Below the pieces are notes generated by a model. That model did no database searches and was not told the DNA's origin. It worked only from the letters and a program-made list of their open reading frames with translations. A DNA stretch of 64,000 nt. Origin: Limnohabitans planktonicus II-D5. GTDB lineage: Bacteria; Pseudomonadota; Gammaproteobacteria; Burkholderiales; Burkholderiaceae_C. The stretch covers positions 1 through 64,000 of the forward strand of contig NZ_LFYT02000015.1 of the NCBI RefSeq assembly GCF_001270065.2, in the 5' to 3' direction. Positions 19,274-27,368 of the stretch are shown here, piece after piece (within the stretch, counting starts at the first letter, position 1; the number at the start of each line of letters is the position of its first letter). Position numbers and translations under genes: made by a program.

Positions 19274-20248
19274 ATGCAAAAACGACACTTGATTCGCGCA
19301 GCCTTGGCCATGGCGTTGGTGTGGCCCGCTTTGTCTTTGGTACAAGCGCAGTCATATCCAAGCAAACCGGTGCGACTGATCGTGCCGTTTCCGGCGGGTG
19401 GGGCCACTGATTTGTTTGCCCGCACCTTGTCGCAAAAAATCAGCGAAAAACTGGGCCAGCCGCTGGTGGTGGAAAACCGCCCGGGCGCAGGCGGCACCCT
19501 GGGCTCGGACCTTGCAGCCAAAGCCACACCCGATGGCTATACCTTACTGCTGTCGACCTCCAGCACGCACTCGATTGGCCCCAACCTGAACCCGCGCATG
19601 CCTTACGACGCGGTGCGCGACTTCACACCAATCGCCCATTTGGGCAACGCGCCCAGCATCATGCTGGTGCCCAACAATTCGCCCGCTAAAACCGTCAAGG
19701 AATGGGTCGAATACGCCAAGAAAAACCCCGGCCGCCTGAACTACGCATCGAGCGGCAATGGCACCATCGTGCAGTTATCGGCCGAGCTTTTCAAGGCTCA
19801 GGCCGATGTGTTTGTAGTCCACATCCCCTACAAAGGTACGGCTCTGGCCATTCCCGATTTGGTCAGTGGCAAGGTGGATGTGCTGTTTGACAGCTTGCCC
19901 ACCGGCTTGCCGCATGTGCGCGATGGTCGTTTGCGTGCGCTGGGGGTGACCTCACTCAAAGCAACGCCGTTGGCACCCGGTGTGCCCCCGATTGCCGATG
20001 TGCTGCCGGGTTATGAGTCCACCACTTGGTTTGGCCTGTTTGGTCCTAGGGGGTTGCAGCCTGGGGTGGTCAGCCGGTTGAACACCGCCGCCAACCAGGT
20101 GTTGCAAGACCCTGAAGTCATTGACAAGCTGCAAAGCTTGGGTATTGAGCCTGTGGGCAGCACGCCTGTGCAATTCACCACCATGTTGGCCAAGGAATCG
20201 GCCAAATGGAAAAAAATCATCAGTGAACGCAAGATCATGCTGGAGTGA
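19274..20248 (+). CDS. Bug/TctC family substrate-binding protein
   Basis: A 324-residue extracytoplasmic binding protein of the Bug family. The signal peptide ends VQAQ near residue 25, followed by YPSKPVRLIVPFPAGGATD, ENRPGAGGTLGSDLAAKA, and HIPYKGTALAIPDLVSGKVD, all typical of the family. ATG 19274 has a GAAGGTG ribosome-binding motif; the much earlier in-frame ATG at 19154 would bury the signal peptide. There are no TctA/TctB neighbours. The ligand is unknown. The gene is followed by a REP-type repeat pair. Confidence 0.9.
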   Translation: MQKRHLIRAALAMALVWPALSLVQAQSYPSKPVRLIVPFPAGGATDLFARTLSQKISEKLGQPLVVENRPGAGGTLGSDLAAKATPDGYTLLLSTSSTHSIGPNLNPRMPYDAVRDFTPIAHLGNAPSIMLVPNNSPAKTVKEWVEYAKKNPGRLNYASSGNGTIVQLSAELFKAQADVFVVHIPYKGTALAIPDLVSGKVDVLFDSLPTGLPHVRDGRLRALGVTSLKATPLAPGVPPIADVLPGYESTTWFGLFGPRGLQPGVVSRLNTAANQVLQDPEVIDKLQSLGIEPVGSTPVQFTTMLAKESAKWKKIISERKIMLE

Positions 20249-20385
20249 GCAGCCTGTGCCAATCCGTTCTACAAGCGGGCATCTCATAAGCACATGTTCG
20301 CTGTCCAGTTTCGGCGGGATCTCCCGGGGCAAGGGTCATCAGCAGTTTTGGACAGGCTTTGTGGGTTATTGATCCGGAACGCTGA

Positions 20386-20540
20386 AGTTTGAAATGTGTG
20401 AAACATGTCACTCATGGTCGGCACTCGCAGAGTCCGACATGAGAGGTTTCGGCTCAGGCCCATGTCGGGGTCTTCGACCACCGACCTACAACATCTTTGA
20501 GCATTGAAAACTTCATGGGGCCGGATCAACAGATACGGGT
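20386..20540. repeat. REP pair within a ~150-bp dispersed element (copy 1)
   Basis: Contains a GTCGG-type hairpin at 20416-20437 and an inverted partner at 20464-20485 followed by CTAC (the GTAG foot in reverse). Flanking sequence is shared with the element at 41313-41467, including GTGTGAAACATGTCA on the left and ACATCTTTGAGCATTGAAAA (one mismatch in the other copy) on the right. It lies between the convergent Bug and lipoprotein genes. In this copy the left foot is CATG instead of GTAG. Confidence 0.85.
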
Positions 20541-20544
20541 TGAC

Positions 20545-20934
20545 TCAGTGAAAATGGCCTTCAAAGCAATGGCGCAGTTCGTGTCCTATGGCCGCATGAT
20601 TGGTTTTTGTACCGGTCACGATGGTGCATTCCTTGGTGGGCACGTTCCATACTGCGCAAGCGACAGGTGGTGACCAGTAAGCTTGGTTAGGGGTCATATG
20701 AGCAGCTTTTGCGCAGAACTTTGCGACGTCTTCGCGAACTTCCCACTTGATCTTGATCAGGTTCATGATCCGCTTTTCAGTGGAGAGTGGACTGAAACTC
20801 TCAAATTCTTTGGAGGGAATGACGCCACCGCCTGGGGTTTGACAGCCCGTCATCAATGACAGCATGGCCAAGGATGCGCCAATCAGCCAACTTCTCGTGG
20901 AGAAATTACTCAATGCTTGCTGCTTATAGGTCAT
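20545..20934 (-). CDS. Small lipoprotein with HELRH-type motif
   Basis: A 129-residue lipoprotein: signal peptide with lipobox MTGC (about Cys31), then a domain ending in AAIGHELRHCFEGHFH. His-Glu-x2-His plus the later His pair resembles the zinc site of gluzincin-like or M48-type metalloproteases, but the protein is much shorter than a typical protease, and other catalytic elements are not evident. Two Cys in PVACAVWN and TKECTI may form a disulfide. It could be a small metal-binding or protease-like lipoprotein. ATG 20934 is chosen over 21021, since it begins the signal peptide. Confidence 0.7.
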   Translation of the reverse strand: MTYKQQALSNFSTRSWLIGASLAMLSLMTGCQTPGGGVIPSKEFESFSPLSTEKRIMNLIKIKWEVREDVAKFCAKAAHMTPNQAYWSPPVACAVWNVPTKECTIVTGTKTNHAAIGHELRHCFEGHFH

Positions 20935-21280
20935 GGTCAACTCCGTATTTGCTGAAAAATCTATTTTTATGTGAATTGTATCAATTTCAATGGTGTTTAT
21001 GTAAATTTTAATCATTTGCATGTATTTGTCTTTTGTGGTAATTTTTATCCTTTGGCGTGGCAGCCGGTTTGCGCTGTGTAGGTGTATCGATTTGTGGGGT
21101 ATCCAGGAGCCTGCACGGCTGCCCGTTTACTCAGCAAGGGTTCCGTTTGAAGGTGATGTCGCCTGAAGGGCTCGGCATGCAGGTGTTCTCTGCCAGAATG
21201 ATTGAGCAGTGGCTTCTGAGGGCAATGTGTTGCTTTGACAGTTGCCACCCGGGATGTCTGCCTATTCAAGCTTGTAAGCC
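20935..21280. other. Intergenic gap between divergent genes
   Basis: About 350 bp between the divergent small-lipoprotein and gamma-glutamyltransferase genes. The left third (20940-21040) is AT-rich and probably holds the lipoprotein promoter. I see no gene or clear repeat here. Confidence 0.4.
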
Positions 21281-22903
21281 ATGCACTTTCAAAACCAGTT
21301 CCCCTACACCAGCACCCGTTTGCCGCTGTTTGCGCGCAATGTGGTGTCCACCTCGCACCCGCTGGCCGCGCAGGCGGGACTGCGCATGATGCTCAAGGGC
21401 GGTAACGCGGTCGACGCTGCCATCGCCGCTGCTGCAGTCATCACCCTGACCGAGCCGGTGAGCTGCGGTTTGGGCTCGGACGCTTTCGCCATCCTCTGGG
21501 ACGGCAAAGAGCTGCACGGCCTCAACTCGTCTGGTCCTGCCCCTGCCACCTGGACGCCCGAATACTTTCACCGCAAATACGGCACTGAGACCAAAACACC
21601 TCCCAAGCGCGGTTTTGACTCGGTCACCGTGCCCGGTGCCGTGGCCGGATGGGTGGCGCTCAGCGACCGCTTTGGCAAGCTGCCCTTTGCAGACCTGATG
21701 GAGCCTGCGATTGAAGTGGCCGAGCGCGGTTATTTGATTCCCGTGGTGGTGCAGCAAAAATGGGCTGCCGCCACGCCCGAGTTGCAATCGCAGCCCGGCT
21801 TTGCGCAAAGCTTTTTGCCCTGGGGTCGTGCGCCGCAAGTGGGTGAGTTGTTCCAGTTCAAGAACGCGGCGCGAGGCCTCAAGGCCATTGCCGCCACCAA
21901 AGGCCAAGCGCTGTATGGCGGCGAGATTGCCCAAGCCATTGAAAAATTTGCCAAGGACAACGGCGGCAGCATCACCGCCAAAGACCTGGCCGACTTCAAG
22001 CCCGAGTGGGTCAAGCCCATGGCGCAAGACTACCGGGGCTACACCCTGCACGAGATCCCGCCCAACGGCCAAGGCATCGCCGCCCTGATCGCGCTGGGCA
22101 TCCTGTCCAACTTCGACTTGGCCAGCCACAAGGTCGACAGCGCCGACTCGCAGCACCTGCAGATCGAGGCCATGAAGCTCGCCTTTGCCGACACTTACCG
22201 CTATGTGGCCGATCCGCGCTTCATGGAGCTGCCGCCCGAGCAAATGCTGGACCCGGCTTATCTCGCTAGCCGCGCCAAGCTGATCGACATGAAAAAGGCG
22301 CAGGACTTCAAAGCGGGCAACCCGGTCAAGGGCGGCACGATTTACCTCACGGCTGCCGATGAAAATGGCATGATGATCAGTTTCATCCAGAGCAACTACA
22401 TGGGCTTTGGTTCGGGTGTGGTGGAGCCGACTTACGGCATCAGCTTGCAAAACCGGGGCCATGGTTTCAGCACCGACTTGCAGGGCCAAAACCCCGCCAA
22501 CCTGGTGTTGCCTGGCAAGCGCCCCTTCCAGACCATCATCCCGGCCTTTGTCACCAAAGACGGCCAGCCGGTCATGAGCTACGGCGTGATGGGCGGCAAC
22601 ATGCAGCCCCAGGGCCACATGCAAACCCTGGTGCGCATGCTCGACTACGGCCAGAACCCGCAAGCGGCGTGTGACGCACCGCGCTGGCGCTACAACACGG
22701 GCCTGAACATCAACGTCGAAGCCGCGATGAATGGCGGCACGGTGCAAGAGCTGATCGCTCGCGGCCACCAACTCGACATCATCAGCGACTCTTACCAGGA
22801 CTTTGGCGCAGGGCAGTTCATCTGGCTCATGGGTGATCCGGCAGTGGAGGGCTACCAAGCTGCCAGCGATCCCCGCCGTGACGGTCAGGCCGTGGGCTTT
22901 TGA
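21281..22903 (+). CDS. Gamma-glutamyltransferase family protein (YwrD-like)
   Basis: A 540-residue Ntn-hydrolase of the gamma-glutamyltranspeptidase family. N-terminal STSHPLAAQAGLRMMLKGGNAVDAA and the EPVSCGLGSDAFAI segment are conserved. The self-processing site is at GGTIYLTAADENG, with Thr353 as the likely nucleophile, and C-terminal MGGNMQPQGHMQ is family-typical. There is no signal peptide, so it resembles cytoplasmic GGT-like acylases rather than periplasmic glutathione hydrolase. Natural substrate is not evident. Its stop overlaps the start of the EamA exporter (TGATG), so the two are co-translated. Confidence 0.9.
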   Translation: MHFQNQFPYTSTRLPLFARNVVSTSHPLAAQAGLRMMLKGGNAVDAAIAAAAVITLTEPVSCGLGSDAFAILWDGKELHGLNSSGPAPATWTPEYFHRKYGTETKTPPKRGFDSVTVPGAVAGWVALSDRFGKLPFADLMEPAIEVAERGYLIPVVVQQKWAAATPELQSQPGFAQSFLPWGRAPQVGELFQFKNAARGLKAIAATKGQALYGGEIAQAIEKFAKDNGGSITAKDLADFKPEWVKPMAQDYRGYTLHEIPPNGQGIAALIALGILSNFDLASHKVDSADSQHLQIEAMKLAFADTYRYVADPRFMELPPEQMLDPAYLASRAKLIDMKKAQDFKAGNPVKGGTIYLTAADENGMMISFIQSNYMGFGSGVVEPTYGISLQNRGHGFSTDLQGQNPANLVLPGKRPFQTIIPAFVTKDGQPVMSYGVMGGNMQPQGHMQTLVRMLDYGQNPQAACDAPRWRYNTGLNINVEAAMNGGTVQELIARGHQLDIISDSYQDFGAGQFIWLMGDPAVEGYQAASDPRRDGQAVGF

Positions 22904-23808
22904 TGGTCACTTCGGATTCGAACAAAGTCACGACGGGTTTGCTTTTGGCCGCGACCGGCGCTATCGCCTTCAGTGGCAAAGCCATCATTGTCAAATTGGC
23001 TTATCGCCACGGGGTGGATGCGGTGACGCTGCTGATGTATCGCATGCTGTTTGCGCTGCCCATGTTTTTGCTCATGGCCTGGTGGGCAGGGCGGGGCAAG
23101 GCCGTGTTGACTGGGCGTGACTGGCTGGGCGTGGTCGGCTTGGGCTTTTGCGGCTATTACTTGTCGAGTTTTCTGGACTTCTGGGGACTGGAGTTCATCA
23201 GCGCTTCTCTGGAGCGCCTGATTCTCTATCTCAACCCGACGCTGGTGCTGGTGCTGGGCTGGTTCTTGTTCAAAAAGCGCATCAGCCGCCGCCAGGGTGT
23301 GGCCATGGCCATCAGTTATTCGGGCGTTTTGCTGGTGTTCGGGCACGAAGTCAGCCTGGCTGGCACGCATGCCGCGCTGGGGGCCTTTTTGGTGTTTTTC
23401 AGCGCATTCACGTATGCCTTGTACCTGACTTACAGCGGCCAGATGGTGCAGCGCCTGGGCTCTTTGCGGCTGGCGGGGCTGGCTTCGTCGGCGGCCTGCT
23501 TTTTTTGTTTGCTGCAGTTTGCGCTGCTGCGGCCTTGGGCGGCCGCGCAGGTGGCTGAGCCGGTGCTGTGGTTATCGCTGCTCAACGCCACGGCCTGCAC
23601 CGCCTTGCCGGTGCTGCTGGTCATGATGGCGATTGAACGCATTGGCCCGGGCCTGACGGCGCAGACGGGCATGATTGGCCCCATGTCGACGATTGTGATG
23701 GGTGTCCTGATTCTGGATGAGCCCTTCAATGTGTGGGTCATCGCGGGCACCTGTCTGGTGGTCAGCGGTGTGTTTTGGGTGACGCGGCCAGCTGGCCGCA
23801 CCACGTGA
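22903..23808 (+). CDS. EamA/DMT family transporter
   Basis: A 301-residue membrane protein with about ten helices arranged as two EamA repeats, typical of the drug/metabolite transporter superfamily. Such carriers export amino acids, metabolites or drugs; the substrate cannot be inferred. It starts inside the stop codon of the GGT-family gene, suggesting a joint function, for example handling of a gamma-glutamyl or amino-acid compound (inference). The SDR gene follows after 16 bp. Confidence 0.88.
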   Translation: MVTSDSNKVTTGLLLAATGAIAFSGKAIIVKLAYRHGVDAVTLLMYRMLFALPMFLLMAWWAGRGKAVLTGRDWLGVVGLGFCGYYLSSFLDFWGLEFISASLERLILYLNPTLVLVLGWFLFKKRISRRQGVAMAISYSGVLLVFGHEVSLAGTHAALGAFLVFFSAFTYALYLTYSGQMVQRLGSLRLAGLASSAACFFCLLQFALLRPWAAAQVAEPVLWLSLLNATACTALPVLLVMMAIERIGPGLTAQTGMIGPMSTIVMGVLILDEPFNVWVIAGTCLVVSGVFWVTRPAGRTT

Positions 23809-23824
23809 TTTTCAGGAGATCAAG

Positions 23825-24646
23825 ATGGATTTGGGCATTGCAGGCAAATGGGCTTTGGTGGGCGGCGCAAGCAAAGGCTTGGGCTGGGGTTGCGCACGGG
23901 CATTGGCCCTGGAAGGCGTGAACGTGGTCATGGTGGCGCGCGGTGCTGAGGTGCTCGAAGCTGCTGCAAAGGAGTTGCGGTTCGAGGCCATGGTTGAAGC
24001 TGCTGCTGGATGGAAAACCCCACAGATCATCACCGTAGCCGTGGACATCACCACCGAGGCCGGCCGCGAAGCCATCTGGAACGTGGCCGGTGGCCCTGGC
24101 AAAAACTACGACATCGTGGTGACCAACGCCGGTGGCCCTCCGCCCGGCGACTTTCGCGACTGGGACCGCGAGGCCTGGATCAAGGCGATCGACGGCAATA
24201 TGCTCACCCCGATCGAGCTGATCAAGGCCACGGTGGACGGCATGGCCGCACGCGGCTTTGGTCGCATCGTCAACATCACCTCCAGCGCGGTGAAGGCACC
24301 CATCGACGTGCTGGGCCTGTCCAACGGTGCCCGCAGCGGCCTCACGGGTTTTGTGGCGGGGGCATCGCGCAGCAAGATCGCGGGGCAGGGCGTGACCATC
24401 AACAACTTGCTGCCCGGCAAGTTCGACACCGACCGTATCCGTGCCACGCTGCCCGCGATGGCGCAAAAGCAGGGCAAAACGGTGGAAGAAATGCGTGCCA
24501 TTCAACAAGCCCAAATCCCTGCGGGTCGCTACGGCAACCCGCAGGAGTTCGGTGCCATCTGTGCCTTCCTGTGCAGCCAGCACGCGGCTTATATGACTGG
24601 CCAGAATGTGCTGGCCGATGGCGGGGCGTATCCAGGCACGTATTGA
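23825..24646 (+). CDS. SDR family oxidoreductase with atypical catalytic site
   Basis: A 273-residue short-chain dehydrogenase/reductase. The Rossmann nucleotide-binding loop is GGASKGLGWGCA (about residues 13-24), and TNAGGP corresponds to the NAG motif. The catalytic Ser is in NITSSAVKAP (about 150-159). Where Tyr-x3-Lys is expected the protein has LSNGARSG (about 165-172), so the canonical Tyr and Lys are missing; a subset of bacterial SDRs shares this pattern. The C-terminus ends LADGGAYPGTY. A ribosome-binding motif AGGAG precedes the ATG. The reaction is unknown. The gene is followed by a REP array. Confidence 0.85.
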   Translation: MDLGIAGKWALVGGASKGLGWGCARALALEGVNVVMVARGAEVLEAAAKELRFEAMVEAAAGWKTPQIITVAVDITTEAGREAIWNVAGGPGKNYDIVVTNAGGPPPGDFRDWDREAWIKAIDGNMLTPIELIKATVDGMAARGFGRIVNITSSAVKAPIDVLGLSNGARSGLTGFVAGASRSKIAGQGVTINNLLPGKFDTDRIRATLPAMAQKQGKTVEEMRAIQQAQIPAGRYGNPQEFGAICAFLCSQHAAYMTGQNVLADGGAYPGTY

Positions 24647-24657
24647 TGGACGACGAT

Positions 24658-25184
24658 GTCGGACTCTGCGAGTGCCGATCTACAGTGGGCAGCGTTACCT
24701 TGTAGGTCGGCGGTCGAAGACCCCGACGTGTGGGCGTTGTGCAGACCCTGCACGAACGGGCTGCAAGGTCCAGCAGGCCAATGTCGGACTCTGCGAGTGC
24801 CGATCTACAGTGGGCAGCGTTACCTTGTAGGTCGGTGGTCGAAGACCCCGACGTGTGGGCGTTGTGCAGACCCTGCACGAACGGGCTGCAAGGTCCAGCA
24901 GGCGAATGTCGGACTCTGCGAGTGCCGACCTACGGGGGACAGCGCTAACTTGTAGGTCGTTGGTCGAAGACCCCGAGGTGTGGGCGTTGCGCAGACCCCG
25001 CACGAACGGGCAGCAAGATCCAGCAGGCGAATGTCGGACTCTGCGAGTGCCGACCTAAGGGGGGCAGCGTTACCTTGTAGGTCGGCGGTCGAAGACCCCG
25101 ACGTGTGGGCGTTGTGCAGACCCTGCATGAACGGGCTGCAAGGTCCAATAGGCTAATGTCGGACTCTGCGAGTGCCCAGCTACG
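24658..25184. repeat. REP tandem array, 125-bp period, ~4.2 copies
   Basis: GTCGGACTCTGCGAGTGCCGA hairpins recur at 24658, 24783, 24908, 25033 and 25158, exactly 125 bp apart. Each is followed by a CTAC-type end, an 18-bp spacer and an inverted GTAG-footed hairpin (for example 24702-24727), then a 55-bp spacer with GCAGACC and GAACGGG. Copies differ at a few positions. The array fills the gap between the convergent SDR and Bug genes. ORFs reading through it are produced by the repeats and shift frame every unit. Confidence 0.95.
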
Positions 25185-25201
25185 GGGCGTGAGTTGTTCG
25201 C

Positions 25202-26164
25202 TCAATCGACCCGGGCCCCGCTGGCCTTGACCACGTTTTCGTAGCGGGCCAGCTCTTTTTTCATGAAGACGCCGAATTGTTCAGGGGTGTTGCCAACGGG
25301 TTCGGCCAGCAGTTGGCCGAAACGTGTTTTGGTTTCGGGCGCTTGCAGCGCCGCCACAAAAGCCTTGTTCAGCCGATCTACTACATCGCGTGGCGTGGCC
25401 GCCGGGGCCACCAGGCCCCACCAGGTGTCAATTTCAAAACCCTTGAGTGTTTCGCTCATGGCGGGGATGTCGGGCAGGGTGCTGCTGCGTTGACCGGTGG
25501 TCACGGCCAGGGCCTTGAGTTTGCCCGCCTTGATGTTGGGGGCAGCGGTGGCCAGGTTGTCGAAATTGAAGTCCACCTGGCCCGACAGCAAGGCCAGCTG
25601 GGCCGGGTTGCCGCCGTTGTAGGGGATGTGCACCGCAAAAATGCCAGCGGCCCTTTTGAACATTTCACCTGCCAAGTGTCCGGCACTGCCGTTGCCGCCC
25701 GAGCCAAAGTTCAACTTGGCCGGATTGGCTTTGGCGTAGGCCACCAGATCGGCCAAGGTGTTGATTTTGAGGCGCTGCGCCGTCTCGGCGTTCATCACCA
25801 GCACATTGGGCACGCGCAGCATTTGGGTGATGGGTGCAAAGTCCCGGCTGGCGTCGTAAGGCATCTTGGCAAACAGCCAGGGGTTGATGGCATGTGTGGC
25901 CGTGGCTGCAATGCCGATCGTCAGGCCGTCGGGCGCGGCCTTGGCCACCAGGTCCGCGCCCAGATTGCCGCCCGCGCCAGGACGGTTTTCAATGATCACG
26001 GTGCCCAGGCTGTCTTTGACACGCTCGGCCAAGGCCCGGGCGGTCACGTCGATGGGGCCACCCGGCGCATAGGGCACGATGATGCGGATCGGTTTGCTTT
26101 GGGCCCAGGCGGGTACGGCCATGCTGGCGGCCAAAGCGCTCAGGCAGAAATCGCGGCGTTGCAT
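25202..26164 (-). CDS. Bug/TctC family substrate-binding protein
   Basis: A 320-residue periplasmic binding protein. The signal region MQRRDFCLSALAASMAVPAWA has twin Arg at residues 3-4 but a weak hydrophobic core, so Sec or Tat export is open. Family features: PIRIIVPYAPGGPID, ENRPGAGGNLGADLVAKA, HIPYNGGNPAQLALLSGQVD. No transporter subunits are adjacent. It is the third orphan Bug protein in this window. A REP-like pair lies just upstream of its start and the REP array just after its stop. Confidence 0.9.
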   Translation of the reverse strand: MQRRDFCLSALAASMAVPAWAQSKPIRIIVPYAPGGPIDVTARALAERVKDSLGTVIIENRPGAGGNLGADLVAKAAPDGLTIGIAATATHAINPWLFAKMPYDASRDFAPITQMLRVPNVLVMNAETAQRLKINTLADLVAYAKANPAKLNFGSGGNGSAGHLAGEMFKRAAGIFAVHIPYNGGNPAQLALLSGQVDFNFDNLATAAPNIKAGKLKALAVTTGQRSSTLPDIPAMSETLKGFEIDTWWGLVAPAATPRDVVDRLNKAFVAALQAPETKTRFGQLLAEPVGNTPEQFGVFMKKELARYENVVKASGARVD

Positions 26165-26191
26165 GATGTGTCCTTTTTTTCATGTCGTCAT

Positions 26192-26265
26192 GTAGGTCGG
26201 TAGCTTCAGCCCCGACATGGGCTCTGGCCGAAATCCAAAGTGTCGGCGCTCAAGCTCCGACCTGC
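26192..26265. repeat. REP pair upstream of Bug gene
   Basis: GTAG-footed hairpin 26192-26216 (GTCGG...CCGAC with inner AGCTTCAGC) and an inverted hairpin 26242-26261 (GTCGG-C-GCT-CA-AGC-T-CCGAC) ending CTGC. The inner stems differ from those in the arrays but keep the outer GTCGG/CCGAC. It lies between the reductase stop and the Bug start, both on the minus strand. Confidence 0.8.
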
Positions 26266-26280
26266 TGGGCAGCTTGTCGT

Positions 26281-27321
26281 TCAGACCTTGGCTTTGTCCG
26301 CTTCAGATGTGAACGAATCGGCATAGAACTCTTCTTCGGGCAATCCACCTTGCGCCACGTAGTCGCGCTTGGCCGAATCCACCACGATGGGGGCACCGCA
26401 CGCATAGACCTGATATCCCGATAAATCAGGAAAGTCCTGCAACACCGTTTGATGCACAAAGCCGGTGCGGCCATTCCATTGGTCTTCGACCTCGGCGTTC
26501 GAGATCACGGGCACGTAGCGCAGGTTGGGCATCTCGGCCAGGCGGGCTTCCATCCAATCGGCCATGTACAGGTCGGCCGGTCGGCGGCCGCCCCAGTACA
26601 GCGTGGCCGGGCGGGTGATGCCGCGGTGCTGCATGTGCTCGATCAAGGCTTTGATGGGCGCAAAGCCCGTACCCGAAGCCAGCAACACGATGGGCTTGTC
26701 ACTGTCTTCACGCAGGTAAAAGCTGCCATAAGGGCCTTCGGCACGCAGGATGTCTTTTTCCTTCATGGTCGTGAAGACTGGGTCGGTGAACTTGCCGCCC
26801 GGCATGTGGCGGATGTGCAGCTCCACTGTTGGCGGGGTCACTTCCAGGGTGTGTGGGGCTTTGGCCATGCTGTAGCTGCGGCGTGAGCCATCGCGCAGCA
26901 AAAACTCGATGTACTGACCGGCGTGGAACTTCATCACGTCGTTGGCGGGCAGTTGCAGTTTCATCACGATCACATCGTGCGATTTTTTCTCCAGACTGAC
27001 CACGCGCACCGGCATTTTCTTGACGGGCAGGCCGCCTTCTGCCGTCACTTGCTTGGATTCGAGCACCACATCGCTTTGGGCCGTAGCGCAGCAGGTCAGC
27101 ACCAAGCCTAGGGCTTCTTCTTCGTCGCTCAGGGCTTTGGCCTGGTGCGGACCATGCACCACGGTGCCCGAGATTTTTTTGCATTTGCACGAACCGCAAG
27201 CGCCGTCTTTGCAGCCATAAGGCAAGCCAATGCCTTGGCGGATGCCAGCGGCCAGCAAGGTTTCATTGTTGTCGGCGGTGAAGCTGCGGCCGCTGGGCTG
27301 CACGGAAATTTGAAAGCTCAT
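26281..27321 (-). CDS. 2Fe-2S ferredoxin-FAD reductase (CDP-glucoseen reductase-like)
   Basis: A 346-residue flavoprotein with an N-terminal plant-type 2Fe-2S domain, Cys37-x4-Cys42-x2-Cys45 and a fourth ligand around residue 77. An FNR-type module follows, with the FAD motif RSYSMAKAP and NAD-binding LASGTGFAPIKAL. The architecture matches CDP-6-deoxy-delta-3,4-glucoseen reductase homologues of Burkholderiales and, more broadly, oxygenase reductases. No sugar-pathway or oxygenase partner is adjacent, so its electron acceptor is unknown. ATG 27321 is chosen over the upstream in-frame start at 27378, since it begins the ferredoxin fold. Confidence 0.88.
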   Translation of the reverse strand: MSFQISVQPSGRSFTADNNETLLAAGIRQGIGLPYGCKDGACGSCKCKKISGTVVHGPHQAKALSDEEEALGLVLTCCATAQSDVVLESKQVTAEGGLPVKKMPVRVVSLEKKSHDVIVMKLQLPANDVMKFHAGQYIEFLLRDGSRRSYSMAKAPHTLEVTPPTVELHIRHMPGGKFTDPVFTTMKEKDILRAEGPYGSFYLREDSDKPIVLLASGTGFAPIKALIEHMQHRGITRPATLYWGGRRPADLYMADWMEARLAEMPNLRYVPVISNAEVEDQWNGRTGFVHQTVLQDFPDLSGYQVYACGAPIVVDSAKRDYVAQGGLPEEEFYADSFTSEADKAKV

Positions 27322-27368
27322 CTTTTGGGTATCCTTGAGGGCTTGACTTTGACCCGGAACCCCTGATT

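Noticed and set aside
24606..25205. ORFs inside the first REP array coding repeated peptides
   Set aside because: The 125-bp period is not a multiple of three, so the peptides shift frame each unit; there are no ribosome-binding sites and the sequence is fully explained by hairpin repeats.
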